Below, piece by piece: positions 7,112 to 11,688 of a stretch of 11,688 nt of DNA (position 1 is its first letter; each line of letters begins with the position of its first letter). Source of the DNA: Methanomassiliicoccaceae archaeon. Its GTDB lineage: Archaea > Thermoplasmatota > Thermoplasmata > Methanomassiliicoccales > Methanomethylophilaceae. Location: NCBI GenBank assembly GCA_009776695.1, contig WRNI01000002.1:25927-37614 (forward strand), written 5' to 3'. The notes beneath the pieces are model-generated. The model had not been told where the DNA came from. It was given only the letters and a program-made list of their open reading frames with translations, and ran no database searches. Made by a program: the position numbers and the translations under genes.

Positions 7112-8829
7112 CCATGATAATGGATACGTTCAGAAAAGACGTCACGGAAGCGGTGAGGGACGCATTACGGAAGGCGGGATGCGATGAGCCGTTCGTCACG
7201 GAGATGCCGTCGGCGGACAATGCCGATCTTGCGGTACCGTGTTTCACATTGGCGAAGGCAATGAAAAGACCGCCGGCCGAGATAGCAGCCTCGCTGGCAA
7301 AAGACATCGTAATAAAAGGAACGATAGCGAAGGTGCAGGCGGTCAGCGGTTATCTTAATTTCACGATGTCCCGGGACGCACTGATGAACGGAACGATAAG
7401 CGACATACTTGATAAAAAAGAAACATACGGGCGCCTGCCGTCAAATGGTAAAAGAGTGAACATTGAGCATACGTCCACGAACCCGACCGGGCCGATACAT
7501 GTAGGCCGCGCGAGGAATCCCATAATAGGCGACACGCTGGCAAGATGTCTTTCCGGATGCGGGTACGACGTTACCACGGAATACTATGTGAACGACGTAG
7601 GCAAGCAAGTGGTCATATTGACATGGGGCATCGATAACATATCACCGGAAGAGGTCGAGAAAGCGGACCGCGAGAAAGCGGATCATGCTCTTGTGCCGTA
7701 TTACCGTCTCGCGAACAGGATGATGGAATCCCGTCCGGACGTCGCGGACGAGATATCATCGATGCTCAGAAGATTCGAGAGCGGAGATCCCGATGTAATA
7801 TCAAGAGTGAGAAGGACAACGGAAAGGATGCTCGGCGGCCTCAATGAGACGTTATCGGACATAGACGTTAAACTGGACGTATACACATGGGAATCAAGAT
7901 TCATCGAGGACGGAAGTGCGAAAAGAACGGTCGATGAATTAAAAACATCCAAGTACGCCGGTAAGGAAGACGATGGCGCGTGGTATCTTGATCTTGAAGA
8001 TTTCGGCGTGCACGGAACGAACAAGAAGTTCACGTTCACAAGAAGCGACGGTACAACGTTATACACAACGCGCGACATCGCGTACCACAGGCACAAACTA
8101 TCGGAATATGACAGAGTGATCGGCGTACTGGGCGAGGACCAGAAACTGGGAAGCAAGCAGCTTATGTGCGCACTGGAGATACTCAACGAGAAAAAGATGC
8201 CGGAACCGATGTTCTACTCTTTCGTTTCGTTACCTGAGGGAAAGATGTCCACCAGGAAGGGCGTTGTTGTTTATTTGGACGATCTTATCGACGAATCGAC
8301 GGAGTACGCGTACAATGAGATAAGAACAAGACGCTCGGACCTTCCGGAAGAGAGGATGAGAGAGATCGCAAGAACAGTCGGCATAGGCGCGATACGTTAC
8401 AACATCGTTAGAATACAGCCGGAGAAGCAATTCGTGTTCAAATGGTCTGACGCGTTGAATTTCGATGGCAACAGCGGCCCGTTCCTTCAGTACTCGTACG
8501 CGAGGGCGTGCAGCATACTTCGCAAAGCCGGTGAATTCAAAAGAACGGCGGACGCGTCAAAGCTCACGGACGAGTATGAACTGAAGCTCGTGAAGACAAT
8601 GTCCAGATTTTACGATATAATAAGGGCGGCCGGGGAAGAAAGAAAGATACATCTTGTGCCGGCGTATGGCCACGAGGTGGCGTCGGCATTCAATCAGTTC
8701 TATGCCGCGGTGCCCGTTCTTAATTCGGGCGACGCGAGGGATGCCCGTTTGACACTCGTCGAATGCACAAGGACCGTGCTGAGGAACATCCTCGGCTATC
8801 TGGGGATAGGCGCTCCGGAGGAGATGTAA
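7108..8829 (+). CDS. argS: Arginyl-tRNA synthetase
   Basis: This class I synthetase charges tRNA-Arg and characteristically needs the tRNA for amino acid activation. The 573-residue product runs through an N-terminal additional domain (residues 1-95), the catalytic core and a helical anticodon-binding domain ending GIGAPEEM. The HIGH signature appears as GPIHVGRARN at 128-137 and the KMSKS loop as GKMSTRKG at 378-385. The start could be GTG at 7108, which overlaps the prf1 TGA by four bases and has GAGGT seven bases upstream. It could also be ATG at 7114, which has GGTG five bases upstream. The longer form is listed, and the choice changes only two residues. The stop is TAA, sharing its last A with the ATG of the next gene. 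Confidence 0.95.
   Translation: MTMIMDTFRKDVTEAVRDALRKAGCDEPFVTEMPSADNADLAVPCFTLAKAMKRPPAEIAASLAKDIVIKGTIAKVQAVSGYLNFTMSRDALMNGTISDILDKKETYGRLPSNGKRVNIEHTSTNPTGPIHVGRARNPIIGDTLARCLSGCGYDVTTEYYVNDVGKQVVILTWGIDNISPEEVEKADREKADHALVPYYRLANRMMESRPDVADEISSMLRRFESGDPDVISRVRRTTERMLGGLNETLSDIDVKLDVYTWESRFIEDGSAKRTVDELKTSKYAGKEDDGAWYLDLEDFGVHGTNKKFTFTRSDGTTLYTTRDIAYHRHKLSEYDRVIGVLGEDQKLGSKQLMCALEILNEKKMPEPMFYSFVSLPEGKMSTRKGVVVYLDDLIDESTEYAYNEIRTRRSDLPEERMREIARTVGIGAIRYNIVRIQPEKQFVFKWSDALNFDGNSGPFLQYSYARACSILRKAGEFKRTADASKLTDEYELKLVKTMSRFYDIIRAAGEERKIHLVPAYGHEVASAFNQFYAAVPVLNSGDARDARLTLVECTRTVLRNILGYLGIGAPEEM
8817..8823 (+). promoter_or_regulatory. Strong ribosome binding site of the acetyltransferase gene
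   Basis: GGAGGAG within the end of argS lies five bases before the ATG at 8829. It is the best Shine-Dalgarno match noticed in the window and fixes this start rather than the longer in-frame extension upstream. It fits translation of the third gene from the prf1-argS message. Confidence 0.7.
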
Positions 8830-9329
8830 TGCTCATACGTCCGATAAAGATGAAGGACCTCGTGAAAATTCGAGAATTAGAGATACTTTGCATAAAAGAA
8901 TACTTTGAAAAGGACCTGAAGAACAAATGGGACGAATTACCTAAAGAATGGAAGGACAATCTCGGCGCAAGCAATTCACGTTCCTTCACAGCATATATGG
9001 AAGGTGGTCTGAGCTTTGTTGCTGCTGAAGATGACGAGATATTTGGTTTTATATTCGCGCAGATGGTCCACCACGTTTACAACACAGAGAATCTGCTTTG
9101 GGTCGAGAACATGGGCGTTCACCCTTACTACAGGCGCAACGGCATAGGATACAAATTACTGAGAACGGTGATCGAGGAAGGCAGGAAGCAGGGCGCCGCC
9201 GTGGCGCACAGTGCGATACAGCCGGATAACGTGATATCGATAATGCTTCACAAGAAAGCAGGATTCTTCATGGACAGAAGGGAAGTTGCGCTGCTTGACA
9301 TGAACGACCTAAACAAGAAGAAGACCTGA
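8829..9329 (+). CDS. GNAT-family N-acetyltransferase
   Basis: This is a probable acetyl-CoA-dependent acetyltransferase of 166 residues; the substrate is unknown. The acetyl-CoA-binding motif A is GVHPYYRRNGIGYKLL at residues 96-111, with the RxxGxG core RRNGIG. The later segment QPDNVISIMLHKKAGF at 131-146 matches the usual C-terminal GNAT element with an asparagine and a terminal GF. It could acetylate protein N-termini, as RimI-type enzymes do, but the sequence does not prove this. The ATG at 8829 shares one base with the argS TAA and follows a strong GGAGGAG site. The 5' part is AT-rich for this window: 8881-8940 has 20 G or C in 60. The last 21 bases overlap the convergent lplA. The stop is TGA. 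Confidence 0.85.
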   Translation: MLIRPIKMKDLVKIRELEILCIKEYFEKDLKNKWDELPKEWKDNLGASNSRSFTAYMEGGLSFVAAEDDEIFGFIFAQMVHHVYNTENLLWVENMGVHPYYRRNGIGYKLLRTVIEEGRKQGAAVAHSAIQPDNVISIMLHKKAGFFMDRREVALLDMNDLNKKKT

Positions 9330-9995
9330 CCCGTTCAGGCATTCAGCCTCCTCTTTTGTGAGCTTTCCTTTTCTCACATTGCCGAAGATCCCGGAGAAAC
9401 CGTATGTCAGCGCACCGGCCATTTCGTCCCTGGACGGTATGCGCCCGATGCATTCTTTTACCGATGTAAGGCCGTCATATGACCGTTCTTTCGTGTCGGT
9501 CAGCGCTGACGACACTCTTTCGTTATCCACGTCCAAAATTATGCTGCCGTGGTGCAGCACCGCGTTTTTTGTTCTGACCTCGGCGCTCCCCGATATTTTC
9601 TTTCCGTTGACGAGAACATCGTTCGGCGGCTTGAACTCGCCACGCACCCCGAGGGACATCAGCGAAAGCGTGACGGCGTTGCCGACAGCCCCGAAGGAAT
9701 CGTTACGTGATCCCATCGGACCGCTCTTGGACGCGATCAGCGAATATGTTATCTGGTTCTCGTCGGAATATATGCTGCTTCCTCCGCTTATCCTTCTCAC
9801 GACAGCGATATCATTATCCCGCACATACTCCGAATTGACGGTGTCCTCGATGCTCCCGAACCTGCCGACAGAGACGCACGGTCTGTCCCGCGAATAAAAG
9901 AATAATGTATCCGTTCCGTTATACGAATCAAGGAGTACTTTCTCGACAAGGACGCTTTGCTCCGGTGTCATGACGCCGAGATCGATCAGTCTCAT
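9309..9995 (-). CDS. lplA: Lipoate-protein ligase A family protein
   Basis: This protein probably attaches lipoate, or transfers a related acyl group, onto a lysine of a lipoyl-domain protein. The 228-residue product has the BirA/LplA/LipB fold signatures. RRISGGSSIYSDENQITYS at residues 67-85 corresponds to the RRxTGGGxVxHD lipoate loop. NDVLVNGKKISGSAEVR at 125-141 contains the conserved lysine pair, followed by LHHGSIILD at 147-155. Two positions of the lipoate loop differ from the usual pattern: the third glycine and the histidine are both serine. The length fits the N-terminal-type archaeal LplA that works with a separate small LplB, which is not seen here. The gene is the only one in the window ending in TAG, and it overlaps the acetyltransferase gene by 21 bases. 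Related alternatives are octanoyltransferase or biotin ligase. Confidence 0.85.
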   Translation of the reverse strand: MRLIDLGVMTPEQSVLVEKVLLDSYNGTDTLFFYSRDRPCVSVGRFGSIEDTVNSEYVRDNDIAVVRRISGGSSIYSDENQITYSLIASKSGPMGSRNDSFGAVGNAVTLSLMSLGVRGEFKPPNDVLVNGKKISGSAEVRTKNAVLHHGSIILDVDNERVSSALTDTKERSYDGLTSVKECIGRIPSRDEMAGALTYGFSGIFGNVRKGKLTKEEAECLNGSGLLLV

Positions 9996-10034
9996 ATATT
10001 CGTGAATAACAAATAAAGTAAAATGCTTTTGCCG
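9996..10034 (-). promoter_or_regulatory. AT-rich spacer with TATA-like box ahead of lplA
   Basis: Read leftward the spacer contains TTTTACTTTATTT (10011-10023), centred roughly 20-23 bases before the lplA ATG at 9995. This suggests a leaderless message from its own promoter. The same T-rich run lies just after the TAA of the upstream membrane-protein gene and could act as its terminator. Both readings are by eye. Confidence 0.4.
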
Positions 10035-10643
10035 TTACTTTTTTGATCTGCCTTTATACTCTTCCCTGTCCGTTCCCGTCTTTTTACGATCAGCTTTGCG
10101 CTCCTCTTCCATGGCCGTGAACGCGCCCGCGCTGTCTGCTTTCGGGGCACCGCGCATCTTAAGGAACACTGCGATAAGGATGACTATGATGACAATCACT
10201 ATTGCAATATACGTCCATGTGTTGCTCCAGATGGACCTTCCGACCTCAATGTCTATCGACTGGGCGAATTCGACCTCGGCAGCATCATCGCCGGATATCT
10301 CAACAATAAGATGATACGTTCCCGGGGAACCGATCCTGAACGAGAACCCGAAATCCCTGCTGTCATACCCTGCCGGCACGGTGACCGCCCGTCCGCTGAT
10401 GTACACAGCGCCTGATACCGGATCTCTGATGGTAACGTTAACGGTAACTGGAACGGAAGTATCGCTGTTGCTTACGCGCACGCTTATCGTACCGTTCGTT
10501 CTGTCATCGAATCCTCCCGTCTGACGAACGCTTCCGTCGTAAAGCATTGCGTCCCCGGACGCGTTCTCCGATATCGCAACCGCAGGAATGAGCAATGCGA
10601 CCGCAACTATCGCAAGCACGCACATCTTTTTTAACAGCGACAT
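10035..10643 (-). CDS. Small secreted-domain membrane protein of unknown function
   Basis: I do not recognise a specific family. The 202-residue product starts with a basic, hydrophobic segment (residues 1-25, with LLKKMCVLAIVAVALLIPAV) that looks like a signal peptide. An outside domain of roughly 115 residues follows, rich in beta-type patterns such as GTISVRVSN and VPVTVNVTI; it resembles an Ig-like or NEW3/CARDB domain. A membrane segment at about 143-162 (YIAIVIVIIVILIAVF) is followed by a highly charged tail of about 40 residues, expected inside the cell. The ATG at 10643 is chosen because GAGGG (10649-10653) lies five bases upstream; ATGs at 10661 and 10721 lack such a site. The gene lies between purP and lplA on the same strand. 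The stop is TAA. Confidence 0.75.
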   Translation of the reverse strand: MSLLKKMCVLAIVAVALLIPAVAISENASGDAMLYDGSVRQTGGFDDRTNGTISVRVSNSDTSVPVTVNVTIRDPVSGAVYISGRAVTVPAGYDSRDFGFSFRIGSPGTYHLIVEISGDDAAEVEFAQSIDIEVGRSIWSNTWTYIAIVIVIIVILIAVFLKMRGAPKADSAGAFTAMEEERKADRKKTGTDREEYKGRSKK

Positions 10644-10701
10644 TTGAACCCTCGTTATCATACATGCATTGAAGTAATGTAAATAAACATTCTGCCCGTT
10701 T
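10644..10701 (-). promoter_or_regulatory. Promoter and ribosome site of the membrane-protein gene
   Basis: Read leftward, TGTTTATTTA at 10680-10689 is a TATA-like box about 40 bases before the ATG at 10643. It predicts a leader of about 15 bases that includes the GAGGG ribosome site at 10649-10653. The gene can therefore be transcribed independently of purP. Confidence 0.45.
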
Positions 10702-11688
10702 TTATGTGACGATCTCGTCAACGCGTTCCTGTTCTATCGCTTTTCTTACTTCCATCGCCAATCTTCTTCCGGTGCTCATCTCCTTGCGCCACAGCGCATT
10801 TCCGTAGGGATGGCCAACGGCCATATGGACGTTCGTGCCGCCGCCGATGCGCGGCGCCACGTCGTAAATGAAGAATTTAAGGTCTTTGTCAACGCACGTC
10901 TGCAGGCAGAACGGACCTATGATCCCGGGCGAGTAATGTTTCTCCGCGGCCTTCACATACTTTTCGGCAAGATCGAAAGCGTTGTCAAGAAGCGACTCGC
11001 GCAAAGTTGCGGAGTTATGGCCGCATACCGTATATTCGGGAAGTATGCCGTCGGCCTCAAGCTCAACCTGCTGCTTCGCCGGAAGTCTCGCGTAACCGTC
11101 CAATGAGCTTTCAAATCTCCAGTCGATACCGAGAAGCTCGATGCGTTCGCCCTTCTCCTCAAGCGGCGAATAAAAGAAATCGAGATTGAACACGGGACCG
11201 ATGATATATTGCTCCATCCTCGCGCTCTTTATGAAATCCGGTTCGATGACACCCTGTTTTATGAGATTCGTCGATTTCTCGACGAATTGATCGTATGACT
11301 GCGCCGTAAAGAAACCTCTTTCCAGTTTCTTCACTTTATGGTGCACTTTGATTATCGTCAGTCCGTCAATATCCTCAGGCCTTTCCACCTTCTTCGGAAA
11401 AGGAAGACCGGCCTTCTCAAGTATCCAGTAATAATCCCTCTCGTCGCCTCTCTCCTCGGACCGAAGTAAATTCCTGCTTCCGATCAAAGGAACTTCAAAT
11501 TCATTCTCAACGGCGTCGATACCGCAGTACGATACGAAGGAACGGTTGGGAACAAAAAGAACATTATCTTTCATAAGCCCCTTCTGAACATCGGGCCTCA
11601 GGATGTGGTTGAACTTATCGAGTATCAAAGGCTCGTCGACGACGCCGCGTATCAGATTTCCGCTGGCGTCGCGCTGCGTCTTAAAATA
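10702..11688 (-). CDS. purP: PurP: FAICAR synthetase, 5' end cut by window edge
   Basis: This ATP- and formate-dependent ligase makes FAICAR from AICAR in archaeal purine synthesis, replacing the folate-dependent PurH step. The visible 328 residues show the family's ATP-grasp pattern. Examples are IIGPVFNLDFFYS, the segment LLGIDWRFESSLDGYARLPA, GIIGPFCLQT, and the C-terminal APRIGGGTNVHMAVGHPYG. The frame is open through the right edge. The 20 codons beyond a TTG at 11626-11628 read YFKTQRDASGNLIRGVVDEP, so that TTG is an internal leucine and not the start. Roughly 30 N-terminal residues should lie outside, judging from the usual length of about 360. The stop is TAA, followed by a 58-base spacer with the promoter of the next gene. 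Confidence 0.93.
   Translation of the reverse strand, partial: YFKTQRDASGNLIRGVVDEPLILDKFNHILRPDVQKGLMKDNVLFVPNRSFVSYCGIDAVENEFEVPLIGSRNLLRSEERGDERDYYWILEKAGLPFPKKVERPEDIDGLTIIKVHHKVKKLERGFFTAQSYDQFVEKSTNLIKQGVIEPDFIKSARMEQYIIGPVFNLDFFYSPLEEKGERIELLGIDWRFESSLDGYARLPAKQQVELEADGILPEYTVCGHNSATLRESLLDNAFDLAEKYVKAAEKHYSPGIIGPFCLQTCVDKDLKFFIYDVAPRIGGGTNVHMAVGHPYGNALWRKEMSTGRRLAMEVRKAIEQERVDEIVT

Noticed and set aside
8763..8828. Twenty-two extra N-terminal residues on the acetyltransferase
   Set aside because: They lie inside argS in another frame. GGAGGAG and the TAATG junction point to the start at 8829.
9358..9897. 179-residue frame opposite lplA
   Set aside because: It is a shadow of lplA: serine- and proline-rich with no motif, while lplA has clear family signatures in the same bases.
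10644..10721. Longer N-terminus of the small membrane protein
   Set aside because: It would overlap the end of purP and put a polar stretch before the signal peptide. The GAGGG site supports the start at 10643.
11626..11628. TTG as the start of purP
   Set aside because: The frame continues open upstream to the window edge with plausible coding sequence, and the family is about 30 residues longer, so the TTG is an internal leucine.

Overview
The window looks like ordinary housekeeping chromosome from a euryarchaeon, at roughly 50% GC. The gene set is archaeal throughout: archaeal-type TrpS, PheS and ArgS, the GEK1/DTD2-type D-aminoacyl-tRNA deacylase, amino-acid-kinase-fold UMP kinase, aRF1 rather than a bacterial release factor, and PurP. 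TATA-like boxes lie about 25 bases ahead of several start codons, which suggests leaderless or nearly leaderless mRNAs. The overall protein character suggests a Thermoplasmata or Methanomassiliicoccales-like lineage. That placement is an inference from memory and not proven by the window.

Layout, left to right. A partial unknown gene runs leftward off the start (1-203). It diverges from a rightward trpS-pheS pair (289-2958). pheS meets, stop to stop, a leftward gene for a winged-helix plus TPR protein (2959-4194). A 132-base AT-rich promoter region separates that gene from the rightward deacylase gene (4327-5148). The deacylase overlaps the 3' end of the leftward UMP kinase gene by 14 bases (5135-5818). 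A compact divergent promoter then leads into the rightward prf1-argS-acetyltransferase operon (5885-9329), with 4-base and 1-base junctions. This operon runs 21 bases into a leftward lipoate-protein-ligase-like gene (9309-9995). To its right, also leftward, are a small signal-anchored membrane protein (10035-10643) and purP (10702 to the right edge, 5' end missing).

Functionally the window is dominated by translation and its quality control: three aminoacyl-tRNA synthetases, a D-aminoacyl-tRNA editing enzyme and the class I release factor. Nucleotide synthesis is represented by UMP kinase and PurP, and cofactor attachment by the lipoate ligase. Coding is very dense: all three convergent gene pairs abut or overlap, and no gap reaches 300 bases. 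I see no tRNA, rRNA, CRISPR array, insertion sequence, prophage or other mobile element. Of the eleven stop codons inside the window, seven are TGA, three TAA and one TAG (lplA). That bias matters if the organism decodes UAG as pyrrolysine. I did not find a convincing new biological system. The points most worth a second look are the wHTH-TPR protein, the TAG end of lplA with its altered lipoate motif, and the gene-end overlaps.
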